Part shown: in pieces, positions 55,751 to 64,000 of the stretch | Numbering within the stretch: the first letter of the stretch is position 1 | Layout of the letters: each line of letters starts with the position of its first letter | Assembly: GCF_035319885.1 (NCBI RefSeq) | Contig: NZ_CP141285.1 | Coordinates: forward strand, 2,542,001-2,606,000 | Length of the DNA: 64,000 bases | Reading direction: 5' to 3' | Origin: Altererythrobacter sp. H2 | Lineage (GTDB): Bacteria > Pseudomonadota > Alphaproteobacteria > Sphingomonadales > Sphingomonadaceae | Notes under the pieces: model-generated | Seen by the model: the letters and a program-made list of their open reading frames with translations, nothing else | Told to the model about the DNA's origin: nothing | Databases searched by the model: none | Translations under genes and position numbers: made by a program

Positions 55751-56593
55751 ATGGCGATCACCAAGGAACAGGCCAGCCGCGACATCCAGACCAGGAACTG
55801 GAAGCTGCGCTATTACGAAGCAGGCGAAGGCCACCCGTTGATCCTGATCCACGGCTCGGGCCCGGGCGCAACCGGATGGAGCAATTTCTCGGGCAACATC
55901 GAGGCTCTGGCGCAGCATTTCCATGTCTATGCGCTCGATATGCCGGGTTGGGGGGACTCGCAGGCCTGCACCAAGGAGACGCTCGATCATACCGGCGCCA
56001 CCATCGAATTCATGGACGCGCTTGGTATTGAGAAGGCGGCGCTGGTCGGCAATTCGATGGGCGGGATCGTGACGCTGTCTGTCGCCGTCGAACATCCGGA
56101 CCGCGTCAGCCATGTCATCACCATGGGTTCCGGCTCCAGCCCGATGCCGAAGCTGTTCAGCGCAGGCGATGGCCCGACCGAAGGCCTCAAGTATCTCCAG
56201 CAGGCCTACCGCACCCCCACACCGGAAGCGATGATGGCGCTGGTCAACATCATGGTGTTCGACAAGACCTTCGCCACGCCCGAATTGTGCAAGGCCCGTT
56301 CGGATGCGGCCATGGCGCGGCCCGATCACCTTGAGAACTTTCTCGGCATGCTCGCCAAGGGCGGCCCGATCAACCATTGGGCATCGATGGAAAAGCTGAT
56401 GCAGATGCAAATCCCTGCGCTGCTGATCCACGGGCGTGACGACCGCGTCGTGCCCTACGAGCATTCGCTGATCCTGTGCGCCCACATCCCCAATTCGCGG
56501 CTCGTCGTGATGAACCGCTGCGGCCACTGGGCGATGATCGAGCATGCGGCCGAGTTCAACCGCATGGTGACCGACTTCGTGCTCAACAACTGA
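55751..56593 (+). CDS. Alpha/beta hydrolase, meta-cleavage product C-C hydrolase-like (HsaD/BphD/MhpC)
   Basis: A 280-residue hydrolase. The start at 55751 follows caaggaagg. Active-site elements are complete: the oxyanion HGSGPGATGWSNF, nucleophile Ser102 in LVGNSMGGIV, the acid in LLIHGRDDRVVP and the His in RCGHWAMIEHA. HGSGPGA-x-GW is characteristic of C-C hydrolases that act on extradiol cleavage products. It is the missing step between the dioxygenase at 46196 and the hydratase at 39908, although it is encoded on the other strand in the TonB operon. Confidence 0.92.
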   Translation: MAITKEQASRDIQTRNWKLRYYEAGEGHPLILIHGSGPGATGWSNFSGNIEALAQHFHVYALDMPGWGDSQACTKETLDHTGATIEFMDALGIEKAALVGNSMGGIVTLSVAVEHPDRVSHVITMGSGSSPMPKLFSAGDGPTEGLKYLQQAYRTPTPEAMMALVNIMVFDKTFATPELCKARSDAAMARPDHLENFLGMLAKGGPINHWASMEKLMQMQIPALLIHGRDDRVVPYEHSLILCAHIPNSRLVVMNRCGHWAMIEHAAEFNRMVTDFVLNN

Positions 56594-56604
56594 GGTATGC
56601 TCAC

Positions 56605-57993
56605 ATGACCTTCACGCTTGACCGGCGCACCATGCTGGCGGCCTCGGCGGCCAGCCTCGCAGCCCCCGCCCTGGCGCGGACGCCGGTCAAGCGGCCCAAT
56701 GTGCTGTTCATCCTCGCCGACGACATGGGGTATGCCGACCTGTCGTGCTATGGGCGCCGCAATTACGAAACGCCCGCGATCGACGCACTGGCGGCGCAGG
56801 GGATGCGGTTGACCTCCGGCTATGCCAATAGCCCGGTCTGTTCGGCCACCCGCACTGCCCTGATGACCGGGCGGTACCAGTATCGCCTTCCGGTAGGCCT
56901 CGAAGAACCGCTCGCCTTCCGCGACATGGGCCTGCCGCCGGACGAGCCGACCCTGCCCTCCCAGCTGCGCAAGGCGGGCTATGCCACCTCGCTGATCGGC
57001 AAATGGCATCTGGGCGCCGCGCCGAAGTTCGGGCCGCGCCTCAGTGGTTATGAGCACTTCTTCGGCATCCAGGGTGGCGGGGCGGACTATTTCACCCATG
57101 CCTCCGGCCGGGGCCACGATCTGTGGGACAATGAAACCACTGCCGGCGAGCATGGCTATCTGACCGATATCCTCGCGCGCGAAGCGATTGAGCAGCTCGG
57201 CCGCCATGCGGCGGACAGTCGCCCGTTCTTCATGAGCCTGCACTTCACCGCGCCGCACTGGCCGTGGGAGGGGCCGAACGACCAGGCCGAATCTGCCCGC
57301 CTCGCCGCCACAGGCGAGCCCGCCGCGATCTTCCATTATGACGGCGGCACCATGGCGACTTACGCCGCGATCATGCGGCGGCTGGACGAGAAAGTCGGCG
57401 AAGTGCTCGCCGCCCTGCAGCAGCTGGGGCTGGCCGACGATACCATCGTGGTCTTCACCAGCGACAACGGCGGCGAGCGTTTTTCCGACAACTGGCCATT
57501 CTCCGGCCGCAAGACCGAGCTGCTGGAAGGTGGGGTGCGGGTGCCGTTGATCGTACGCTGGCCCGGCCGCATCACCGCTGGCTCCGAAAGCGCGGTGCCC
57601 GTCATGTCCATGGACTGGCTGCCGACATTCTTGGGACTGGCGGGATCAGCGCCCGCTCCTGAACGACAATCGGACGGAGTGGACGTGCTTCCAGTGTTGC
57701 TCGGCAGTTCCATGCCCGTCCGCCCGTTGTTCTGGCGCTATCGCCACCTCGACCAGGCGAGCTGCCGCTTCGGTGATCACAAATACCTGCGGATCAATGG
57801 CAACGAGTTCCTGTTCGATGTGGTGCAGGACCCGCTCGAACGGGGCAACCTCAAAGCCCGTCAGCCAAGTCTATTCGCCGACCTGAAGGCACGCTGGACT
57901 AGCTGGAACGAGACGATGCTGCCGTTTGATCCGGACAGCTTCAGCCACGGCTTCCACGCGAAAGACATGGCTGACCGGTTCGGGGTCGAGTGA
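56605..57993 (+). CDS. Tat-exported sulfatase (arylsulfatase family)
   Basis: A 462-residue sulfatase. The N-terminus LDRRTMLAASAASLAAPALA looks like a twin-arginine signal. The metal-binding PNVLFILADDMGYADLSCYG, the formylglycine site NSPVCSATRTALMTGR (Cys79, C-x-A-x-R variant) and the GKWHLG motif are all visible, as is VVFTSDNGGERFSDN. It needs a formylglycine-generating enzyme, not seen here. It lies 11 bases after the C-C hydrolase gene, at the end of the plus-strand operon, and suggests that the pathway substrate carries a sulfate ester. Confidence 0.94.
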   Translation: MTFTLDRRTMLAASAASLAAPALARTPVKRPNVLFILADDMGYADLSCYGRRNYETPAIDALAAQGMRLTSGYANSPVCSATRTALMTGRYQYRLPVGLEEPLAFRDMGLPPDEPTLPSQLRKAGYATSLIGKWHLGAAPKFGPRLSGYEHFFGIQGGGADYFTHASGRGHDLWDNETTAGEHGYLTDILAREAIEQLGRHAADSRPFFMSLHFTAPHWPWEGPNDQAESARLAATGEPAAIFHYDGGTMATYAAIMRRLDEKVGEVLAALQQLGLADDTIVVFTSDNGGERFSDNWPFSGRKTELLEGGVRVPLIVRWPGRITAGSESAVPVMSMDWLPTFLGLAGSAPAPERQSDGVDVLPVLLGSSMPVRPLFWRYRHLDQASCRFGDHKYLRINGNEFLFDVVQDPLERGNLKARQPSLFADLKARWTSWNETMLPFDPDSFSHGFHAKDMADRFGVE

Positions 57994-58002
57994 GGCAGTC
58001 CC

Positions 58003-58881
58003 TCAGTCGAGCCTGACTCGCCAGACCACGCCTTGCGCCGCCTCGGTGACATAAAGCCACCCGTCTTCCACCAGAACATTGGTGACCAGCAGGCCCGCTT
58101 CGGGCGGCAACTTGAGGTCCGGCAGCGGCGCACCTGCAGGGGTCCAGCGGGACACAGTCCCGGCTTCGATGTTGGCGGCATACAGAACGCCGTCTGCATC
58201 AAACGCCAGCCCATCCGGCCCCACCCCGCCCACTGTATGGGCAAACACGTGCGGCACGTTGAATTTCAGTGTCGAGTGGCGTGTCGGGATCCACAGGATG
58301 CGCTTGGCGGCAAATTCGGCCACCCGGATGCTATTGCCATCGGGCGCAACCGCGACTCCGTTGGGAAAGGCAAGCCCGCCGGCAACCAGATCCGGCTCGC
58401 GTGAACCGGCCGGCAGGTAGAACACCCGCCCGTCCGGCCTGAGCAGGTTGGAGCGGCCAGGCACGGTGAAGTAGATGCCGCCATGCCGGTCGACCGACAG
58501 ATCATTGGCGATGTCGAGCGGTTCGCCTTCGAACTGCTCGACCAGCGGCGTTATCGTGCCGGTCACCGGATCAACCCGCATCAGGCCGCCGCGCCGAGCC
58601 ACGATCAGGTTTCCGTCTGCATCGATCGCCTGCCCATTGGGCAGGTCGTCACTGCGAAGCAGCTCATGGCACTGCCCGTGCGGATCGATCCGCAGCAACC
58701 GGCCATTCAGGGGATCGCTGACCGCCAGATCGCCCGAAGGAAGACGGGTCGGTGCCTCGAGAAAGCCGCCGCAGCGGGCGACCTGTTGCCAGTCCTGCTG
58801 CGGTTCACCCGGCGTGGCGCCGGCCGCCACCGGAAATCCGGCAGCAGCCAGCAGGAGCAGCGGGCCTGACAAGGCGCGCAT
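58003..58881 (-). CDS. Exported SMP-30/gluconolactonase-like beta-propeller protein
   Basis: A 292-residue protein with a signal peptide (MRALSGPLLLLAAAGFPVAA). Repeated beta-propeller strands appear (LPNGQAIDADGNLIVARRGG; PLDIANDLSVDRHGGIYFTV; AFPNGVAVAPDGNSIRVAEF; GPDGLAFDADGVLYAANIEA), with the N-D and N-G metal-site residues of SMP-30/gluconolactonase lactonases. It probably acts on a lactone or enol ester in the periplasm, but a binding role is possible. It follows the TonB receptor at 58884 by two bases, so the two are co-transcribed. Confidence 0.9.
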   Translation of the reverse strand: MRALSGPLLLLAAAGFPVAAGATPGEPQQDWQQVARCGGFLEAPTRLPSGDLAVSDPLNGRLLRIDPHGQCHELLRSDDLPNGQAIDADGNLIVARRGGLMRVDPVTGTITPLVEQFEGEPLDIANDLSVDRHGGIYFTVPGRSNLLRPDGRVFYLPAGSREPDLVAGGLAFPNGVAVAPDGNSIRVAEFAAKRILWIPTRHSTLKFNVPHVFAHTVGGVGPDGLAFDADGVLYAANIEAGTVSRWTPAGAPLPDLKLPPEAGLLVTNVLVEDGWLYVTEAAQGVVWRVRLD

Positions 58882-58883
58882 CG

Positions 58884-61262
58884 TCAGAACTTGAACGACG
58901 CGGCCAGAGCAATCGACCGCGGACGATCCGGATAGACAATCGTTGCACCATTCGACGTCGGCAGCGGCGCGATGAAGCTGGACGTGGCCTTATCCGTCAG
59001 GTTGCGGGCAATTACCGCCAGCTCCCAGCTCCGGTTGTCCGGGCCCACACCCACGCGCAGGTCGACCTTGGCAAAGCCGTCCTGGCTGAGCAGCGGATCC
59101 GCCGTGGCCGACATGAAGTACTTCGAAGAGAAGAACAGGCTGGGGTCGATCCGCAGTTGCAGCGTGTCGCCAAGCGGCACATTGACGTTTGCACTGAGCG
59201 TCCCGGTCCATTCCGGCGCATAGCCGCGCCGCTTGCCGGACATGTCCTGCACGCAGTTCGGGTTCTGGGCCGTCCCCAGGATGGTGCACGAGGCATTGGG
59301 GAAATCGGTGTACGTGGCATCAAGATAACCCAGGTCGGCATTGATCCGCAGCCAGTCGGCAGCCTGGATCGACCCGCTCAGTTCAATGCCCTGAACCCGC
59401 GCACCGGCCGCGTTGGCGGTGACAGCCGTAATCCGCTGGGCTTCCCCAACGCCGTTGAAGACAATGGTGGTTTCCTGAAGGTCCGAATAGTCCGACCGGA
59501 ACAGAGCGAGGCTGAACGTCCCCAGACCCCCGGCCATCGATCCCTTCAGTCCCAGCTCGTAGGCGTTGACCGTCTCCGGACCATAGATGCCGCCCTGAGC
59601 GCTGGCATCATATCCGCCAGCCTTGAAGCCGTAGCTGTAGGTGGCATAGGCCATGATGTCGCCGGTAAGGTCGTATTCGATCCCGACCGAGGGCATGAAC
59701 TTGTCATCGGTGCGGTTGGTGATCGGATAGTCGGTCATCGACACGCCGCGGTTGGCGCCAATCGCCAGCTGGTCAGCCTGCGGGAACGGCGTGAACGCCT
59801 CGCCATCAGGGCCGCCCAGTTCACCATCGATTATCCCCCAGGTCATGGTGCGGTTGGCCCGCTTGTCGACCTTGGAATAGCGCGCCGCGAGGTTGAGCCG
59901 CAGCGCTTCTGTCGCCCGCCAGGTGATCGAGCCGAAGGCGGAATAGACATCATCGCGCTGAGACATGGTCGGCCGTCCGCCCACCGGGGTATTGGGCGCC
60001 AGCGGGGTGGTAAGGCCCGGCACGATCAGCACGAACGGCACGAAGTGGAAACCGGTGCGGTTGCGGGCCTCCAGCTTGCCGTGGGCATAGTAGCCGCCAA
60101 CCATCCAGTCGATCGTGTTGCCGGTGTCCGACTGCAGGCGGATTTCCTGGCTGAACTGTTCGAATTCCTCGAGGTTGCGGGTGGGCAGGATGCCGCTGCC
60201 GCCGAAGCCGACGTTGGGCGTCGGGATCAGCTGGATCTTGGCATCGTTGTCATGCTCGAAATAGGCCGTGATGGAGGTGAGCGTGGTTGAACCCAGCTCC
60301 AGCGTGTTGGTCCAGGCGGCCTCGGTATAATCGTAGTTGAAGTAGGTTTCGCGGCCCGAAGCGGTGTAGTCGAAGCGCGATTCCGGGGTGGCGCTGCCGA
60401 GCAGCTGGCCGCAGGCAAGGCCAACACCGCCATAAACAGCCGGCGGCGGACAGCCGACGATTTCGCCCGGAAAGGCATCACGCGAGCGCAGTCGCGCCAT
60501 GTCCACCCTGAGGTCGCTGGTGAAGTTGCTGGTCGGCTCGAACCGCACGGAAACCCGGCCGATGGCATCGCGCATCCGCGGCCCGTCCCGGCCAAGGGTG
60601 ACGTTCTCGACAAAACCGTCCATGCCGGAAAGTCGGCCCGCAGCCCGGACCGACAGGGTGTCGGCCAGCGGCACTGTCACACCTGCCTCGAACGAGTACT
60701 CCCCATGCTCCAGTTCATAGAGCGCACTGCCGTTGGCGGCGAATTCATTGCCGGGCTTGCGGGTGATGATGTTGAGCGCACCGGCCACGGCATTGTGTCC
60801 GAAGAAGGTCGTCTGCGGACCGCGCAGGACCTCGACCCGGTCAAGATCGAACAGCGCCGCGCGGGTGGCCCGCGAACGGCCGCGATAGACGCCGTCAACG
60901 AATGTCCCGACCGCCTGCTCGAACCCGACATTGGCACCCGAGCCGACGCCGCGCACCACCAGCACATCAGTATTGGTGCCGTTGTTGATCTTGACGTTCG
61001 GCAGCCGCGCAGTGACGTCCTGCAAGCTGCGCAGATCGGCCCGCTCCAGTTCGGCGCCGGACACGACCGAAACAGCCACCGGCACGTCCTGCAAACGTTG
61101 CTCCCGGCCACGCGCGGTCACGACGATCTCGGTCGGCAGGGATGCAGCCCCGTCGGCAGCCTCCGTTTCCTGCGCGATAGTCACAGCGGGGGCCGCGAAT
61201 GCGGCCAAGGCCGCGCCGGCGAGCAACATGAAGCGCGCATTGCGCGAGTAAGTTTGGGTCAT
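58884..61262 (-). CDS. TonB-dependent outer-membrane receptor
   Basis: A 792-residue receptor from the ATG at 61262, with a signal peptide (NARFMLLAGAALAAFAAPAV). The TonB-box region is LPTEIVVTARGREQRLQDVP and the plug has DRVEVLRGPQTTFFGHNAVA. The barrel closes with RSIALAASFKF. The mature barrel has an internal Cys pair in NASCTILGTAQNPNCVQD. It is upstream of the SMP-30-like gene and divergent from another receptor at 61858. An ATC-N9-GAT element occurs in its promoter region. Confidence 0.93.
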   Translation of the reverse strand: MTQTYSRNARFMLLAGAALAAFAAPAVTIAQETEAADGAASLPTEIVVTARGREQRLQDVPVAVSVVSGAELERADLRSLQDVTARLPNVKINNGTNTDVLVVRGVGSGANVGFEQAVGTFVDGVYRGRSRATRAALFDLDRVEVLRGPQTTFFGHNAVAGALNIITRKPGNEFAANGSALYELEHGEYSFEAGVTVPLADTLSVRAAGRLSGMDGFVENVTLGRDGPRMRDAIGRVSVRFEPTSNFTSDLRVDMARLRSRDAFPGEIVGCPPPAVYGGVGLACGQLLGSATPESRFDYTASGRETYFNYDYTEAAWTNTLELGSTTLTSITAYFEHDNDAKIQLIPTPNVGFGGSGILPTRNLEEFEQFSQEIRLQSDTGNTIDWMVGGYYAHGKLEARNRTGFHFVPFVLIVPGLTTPLAPNTPVGGRPTMSQRDDVYSAFGSITWRATEALRLNLAARYSKVDKRANRTMTWGIIDGELGGPDGEAFTPFPQADQLAIGANRGVSMTDYPITNRTDDKFMPSVGIEYDLTGDIMAYATYSYGFKAGGYDASAQGGIYGPETVNAYELGLKGSMAGGLGTFSLALFRSDYSDLQETTIVFNGVGEAQRITAVTANAAGARVQGIELSGSIQAADWLRINADLGYLDATYTDFPNASCTILGTAQNPNCVQDMSGKRRGYAPEWTGTLSANVNVPLGDTLQLRIDPSLFFSSKYFMSATADPLLSQDGFAKVDLRVGVGPDNRSWELAVIARNLTDKATSSFIAPLPTSNGATIVYPDRPRSIALAASFKF

Positions 61263-61343
61263 TTGTCCTCTCCTGATCCGGGCGCTGCACTTGCGACAGC
61301 TTGCCCTCAAATCTGTAGAGCGGGGGCTTAACGCCCGGCAGCC

Positions 61344-61378
61344 ATCGTGCGTAGCGATAATTTTTGATAGCCTATATC
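61344..61378. promoter_or_regulatory. Possible third LysR-type site upstream of the TonB receptor at 58884
   Basis: ATC (61344-61346), 9 bases, GAT (61356-61358) is followed by GATA (61366-61369), 5 bases, TATC (61375-61378). The elements are like those of the two better sites at 47177 and 49593, but their order and spacing differ, so this is weaker. It lies about 82-116 bases upstream of the receptor start. Confidence 0.4.
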
Positions 61379-61773
61379 GACAAAGACACTACCTGCGCTG
61401 TTGCGGGACATCCCGATCGGGGCAACCCGGGCAATCCGGGAGAAACAAGTCCCTCCTATCACAGGCTTAGCGTCGGCGGGGGCCGGCAGTGCCATGACCG
61501 ACCCTTATCCGTTTGAGGGCACTTTGGAGGCTATCGGTACCTGGTCGTGGATCTGGGGCGAAGATTGACATTGATACTGACGAGGCGTTTGCGCCGACAG
61601 GGCCTTTCCTGACCGCGCGGGATGATCGCCAGCCCGCGCTTCAGCGCCCGGCGCTGCCGACGCAGGCATCGGTCCGGGGCCAGGATCTGATGTGGCGGGG
61701 ATTCGAGCGACGAAATCAGCATCAAATGCAATCTTTTTCGACTGATTTCCCATACCGCTTCGGCATATCGTGG

Positions 61774-61829
61774 CGCATTGCGCATTCTGAATTGACATTT
61801 TCTACGCATTCGCGCATTGGGCACGCATA
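61774..61829 (+). repeat. Five CGCATT-like repeats upstream of the last TonB receptor
   Basis: CGCATT occurs at 61774, 61781, 61805 and 61813, and CGCATA at 61824, all on the plus strand within 56 bases and 29 to 84 bases before the ATG at 61858. A TTGACA lies at 61792-61797 within the cluster. The arrangement suggests binding sites for a regulator at this promoter, though spacing is irregular. Confidence 0.4.
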
Positions 61830-61857
61830 ACAAGACTCAACGGTGAGGGGATATTCG

Positions 61858-64000
61858 ATGAATTTTGTCCGGAGCTCGCGTGCGATTGCCCATCTGCTGG
61901 TCGGCACAAGCCTCGCTGCAATAGCCATGCCGGCTGCTGCGCAAGAAGGCGGTGACGCCCCCGCCACAGGCATTGGCGAGATTGTGGTTACTGCGCAGAA
62001 GCGCGAACAGAACCTGCAGGACGTGCCGATCGCGATCAGCGCCATCGGGGCTGAGAAGCTCGAGCAGCTTCAGGTAGCCGATGCCCGCGACCTGAGCGGC
62101 CTTGCCCCGAACGTGACCATCGTGCCCGGCCAGTCAAGCAACAGCGCGGCAGTGATCTCGATCCGCGGCATCACCACCCCGGCGAGCGAGACGTTCGGCC
62201 TCGATACCTCCAACGCGCTCTATGTTGACGGGATCTACATCGCCCGCTCCGGGGCCAGCGGCCTCGACGTGACCGACATCGAACGGGTCGAAGTGCTGCG
62301 GGGTCCGCAAGGCACCCTGTTTGGCCGCAACACGACCGGCGGCGCAATCGCCTTCATCTCGCGCACACCCGACAACGAGTTCGGCATTCGCGGCGAAGCA
62401 GGATATGGCAACTTCAACGCCTGGCACGGCAAGCTGGCGCTCGATACCGGCATGATCGGCGATGCGGTCAAGGCAACCTTCTCATACTCGCACCGCGAGC
62501 GGGACGGGACAGTCGACAACCTGCTCGAGCCTAGCGATTCCCGTGATCCGGGCTCGCGCAAGTCGGACGGTTTCCGCGCCGCTGTGCGGTTCGAGCCGAC
62601 CGACACGGGCTATATCCAGTACATCTTCGACTGGTCGAAGGCGACCGGCAACCCGTTTGCTTTCCAGGTGACCAATGTCGCCGATGGCACGCCGCGCCCG
62701 GCCCTCAACATCAACGGGGTGCAGGTAAGCCAGACCCAGCAGGCTCCGGTTGCCCAGTACCTGGCTCGCGCCACGTTCCTCGAGCCGCAGTGCGCCCCGC
62801 TGGCAGTTCCCACCCGTGAATATCGCGACGAGATCTGTCTCAACACCGACGATCTGACGACCGACAAGATTTGGGGCCACAACCTTCAGGCCTATAACGA
62901 TTTCGGGGGCTTTGCCGCCAAGCTGACCGGGGGCTACCGCAAGTGGAACAGCCTGACCCGGGGCAGCGATTTCGATGGCGTGGGCACGATGCGTGGTCCG
63001 CTGTTCTCGCAGGCGAGCCTGTTCAACGGCTTCGCCGGAACCCCTGCGGCCGCTTTCCTGCCCTTCGTTTTCCCGGCCGGCACGCCGCAGTCCACCATCA
63101 ATTTCGTCGCCGGATTGCCGGTCCCGACCACCACGGCCGGGCTGTTCGACACGAGCAATGACCGCCGCCATGAGCAATTCAGCACCGAGCTGGAAATCTC
63201 TGGCGACACCGATTCCCTCGACTGGGTCGTGGGCGGGTTCTACTTCTGGGAGAAGGGTTCCGAGGACAATCCGCAGACGAGCGGCTTCGTACTCGATACC
63301 AATGCGGCCGTGTTCAGCCAGTTCGGCCCGCTCTCGCCGGTATTCCAGGCCTCCAACCCGGCCCGCTATCGGCTGGTCGTGACCCCGGCCAAGCTGGCCT
63401 ACAGCACGACCTCGGAATCCAAGGCGCTCTACGGCCAGTTCACCTTCTATCCGGGCGGACGGGACAGCGGCGCCAGCATCACCGCCGGCGGACGCTACAC
63501 CTGGGACGACAAGTCGATCGTGCGGTCGCAGAATGGTACGGCACCGCATCCGATTGCTCACACTGGGGATGCCACCTTCAACAAGTTCACCTGGAACGTG
63601 ATGGGGCGCTACGAATTCAGCCCTGACGTGAGCGTCTACGCCCGCGCCGCAACCGGCTATCGCTCCGGCGGATACAATGCGTCGGATCCGGTACCGACGG
63701 GCACCACGACCATCCCGGCCTTCAACGAAGAATCGGTCATGTCCTACGAACTCGGCCTGAAGACCGAGCTGTTCAACCGGCGCCTGCGGTTTAACGTTGC
63801 TGCCTATCACAACATCTACGACGATCTGGCCATCAACGTTCCGGTACTGACCGGATCGGGCACATTCCAGTCGCAGATCGTCAACGCCGGCAAGGTGCAA
63901 TACACCGGGATCGAGGCAGACTTCATCGCTTCGCTGAGCGACGTATTCTCAATCGATGGTTCGATCGGGTACGTCGATGTAAAATACAAGGAGTTCCGCG
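61858..64000 (+). CDS. TonB-dependent outer-membrane receptor (3' end beyond window)
   Basis: At least 714 residues, open at the right edge. The ATG at 61858 follows gtgagggg and gives a signal peptide (AIAHLLVGTSLAAIAMPAAA). The TonB-box region is IGEIVVTAQKREQNLQDVPI, and the plug has ERVEVLRGPQGTLFGRNTTG and AIAFISRTPDNEFGIRGEAG, matching sphingomonad receptors for aromatic or hydrophobic nutrients. Barrel strands continue to the edge (SYELGLKTELFNRRLRFNVA). It is divergent from the receptor at 58884. The C-terminal strand is missing only because the window ends. Confidence 0.95.
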   Translation, partial: MNFVRSSRAIAHLLVGTSLAAIAMPAAAQEGGDAPATGIGEIVVTAQKREQNLQDVPIAISAIGAEKLEQLQVADARDLSGLAPNVTIVPGQSSNSAAVISIRGITTPASETFGLDTSNALYVDGIYIARSGASGLDVTDIERVEVLRGPQGTLFGRNTTGGAIAFISRTPDNEFGIRGEAGYGNFNAWHGKLALDTGMIGDAVKATFSYSHRERDGTVDNLLEPSDSRDPGSRKSDGFRAAVRFEPTDTGYIQYIFDWSKATGNPFAFQVTNVADGTPRPALNINGVQVSQTQQAPVAQYLARATFLEPQCAPLAVPTREYRDEICLNTDDLTTDKIWGHNLQAYNDFGGFAAKLTGGYRKWNSLTRGSDFDGVGTMRGPLFSQASLFNGFAGTPAAAFLPFVFPAGTPQSTINFVAGLPVPTTTAGLFDTSNDRRHEQFSTELEISGDTDSLDWVVGGFYFWEKGSEDNPQTSGFVLDTNAAVFSQFGPLSPVFQASNPARYRLVVTPAKLAYSTTSESKALYGQFTFYPGGRDSGASITAGGRYTWDDKSIVRSQNGTAPHPIAHTGDATFNKFTWNVMGRYEFSPDVSVYARAATGYRSGGYNASDPVPTGTTTIPAFNEESVMSYELGLKTELFNRRLRFNVAAYHNIYDDLAINVPVLTGSGTFQSQIVNAGKVQYTGIEADFIASLSDVFSIDGSIGYVDVKYKEFR

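Larger units (their letters stand above)
61263..61857. promoter_or_regulatory. Long divergent promoter region between two TonB receptor genes
   Basis: These 595 bases separate divergent receptors. Possible short frames have no credible start or composition. Visible signals are an ATC-N9-GAT element at 61344-61358, a GATA-N5-TATC pair at 61366-61378 and a cluster of CGCATT repeats at 61774-61829 near the plus-strand gene. The rest shows no recognised gene or RNA. Confidence 0.55.

Noticed and set aside
61792-61797. TTGACA as a sigma-70 -35 box
   Set aside because: No acceptable -10 hexamer is found 16-18 bases downstream.
61500-61833. Short frames of about 100 codons on both strands in the long intergenic region
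   Set aside because: No ribosome binding sites, no family resemblance, and mutual overlap in opposite strands.
37939-64000. That the catabolic region is a mobile island
   Set aside because: I saw no integrase, transposase, tRNA junction or flanking direct repeats and no evident change in base composition. Transfer is possible but unsupported by this window.

Overview
The window is one contiguous piece of a GC-rich (roughly 65 percent by eye) alphaproteobacterial chromosome. Three things point to Sphingomonadales (Novosphingobium, Sphingobium or Erythrobacter type): the mdh-sucD-sucA-sucB-lpd order, the many large TonB-dependent receptors, and the meta-cleavage catabolic genes. A bciA-type divinyl chlorophyllide reductase (28031-28999) suggests a lineage that makes, or once made, bacteriochlorophyll. 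I found no tRNA, rRNA, CRISPR array, insertion sequence or integrase.

1-33,500 is mostly housekeeping. 1-7514 carries the end of malate dehydrogenase, succinyl-CoA synthetase alpha, the 2-oxoglutarate dehydrogenase E1 and E2 subunits and E3, with two small exported proteins between them; sucC is not in its usual place. 7514-11084 holds a membrane protein, an amidase, a PepSY protein and a TRIC-type channel. 11081-13985 holds two paralogous secreted proteins and a serine hydrolase. 14072-16558 is rpsM-rpsK-rpoA-rplQ, ending in a clear terminator, next to gdhA. 18449-23395 is an exported SurE-like nucleotidase and a TonB receptor, divergent from a regulator with two TetR DNA-binding segments. 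Next come an HWE histidine kinase, an N-acyl-D-amino-acid deacylase family protein, an acyl-CoA dehydrogenase, bciA and an otsB-GH15-otsA trehalose operon.

33,500-37,522 holds an ABC-F ATPase with a good terminator and an unusual regulator: two helix-turn-helix segments fused to an alpha/beta-hydrolase domain that lacks its catalytic Ser and His.

37,939-64,000 is the most interesting part, a dense set of catabolic genes. A ten-gene minus-strand operon (47095 down to 37939) encodes an extradiol dioxygenase, a two-component flavin monooxygenase, a racemase-family protein without its cysteines, a fumarate-reductase-like flavoprotein, an EtfBA pair and the hydratase, acetaldehyde dehydrogenase and aldolase that turn 2-hydroxypenta-2,4-dienoate into pyruvate and acetyl-CoA. 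A plus-strand operon (49728-57993) encodes a TonB receptor, an isochorismatase-fold protein, an apparent fusion of an isocitrate-lyase/PEP-mutase-type lyase with a flavoprotein dehydrogenase, an SDR, the C-C bond hydrolase expected after ring cleavage and a Tat-exported sulfatase. A NodD-like LysR regulator and a TcuA-like flavoprotein lie between them. Their two promoter regions share one operator layout (GATA/GATT, 5 nt, TATC, 9 nt, GATA) with the ATC-N9-GAT core of NodD sites. Two more TonB receptors and an SMP-30-like beta-propeller follow; the last receptor runs off the window.

My reading is that 37.9-64 kb takes up and mineralises a hydroxylated, possibly sulfated, aromatic or polycyclic compound. 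The core resembles the hsa steroid pathway, with an unusual carboxylate-processing branch. The substrate cannot be read from the sequence.
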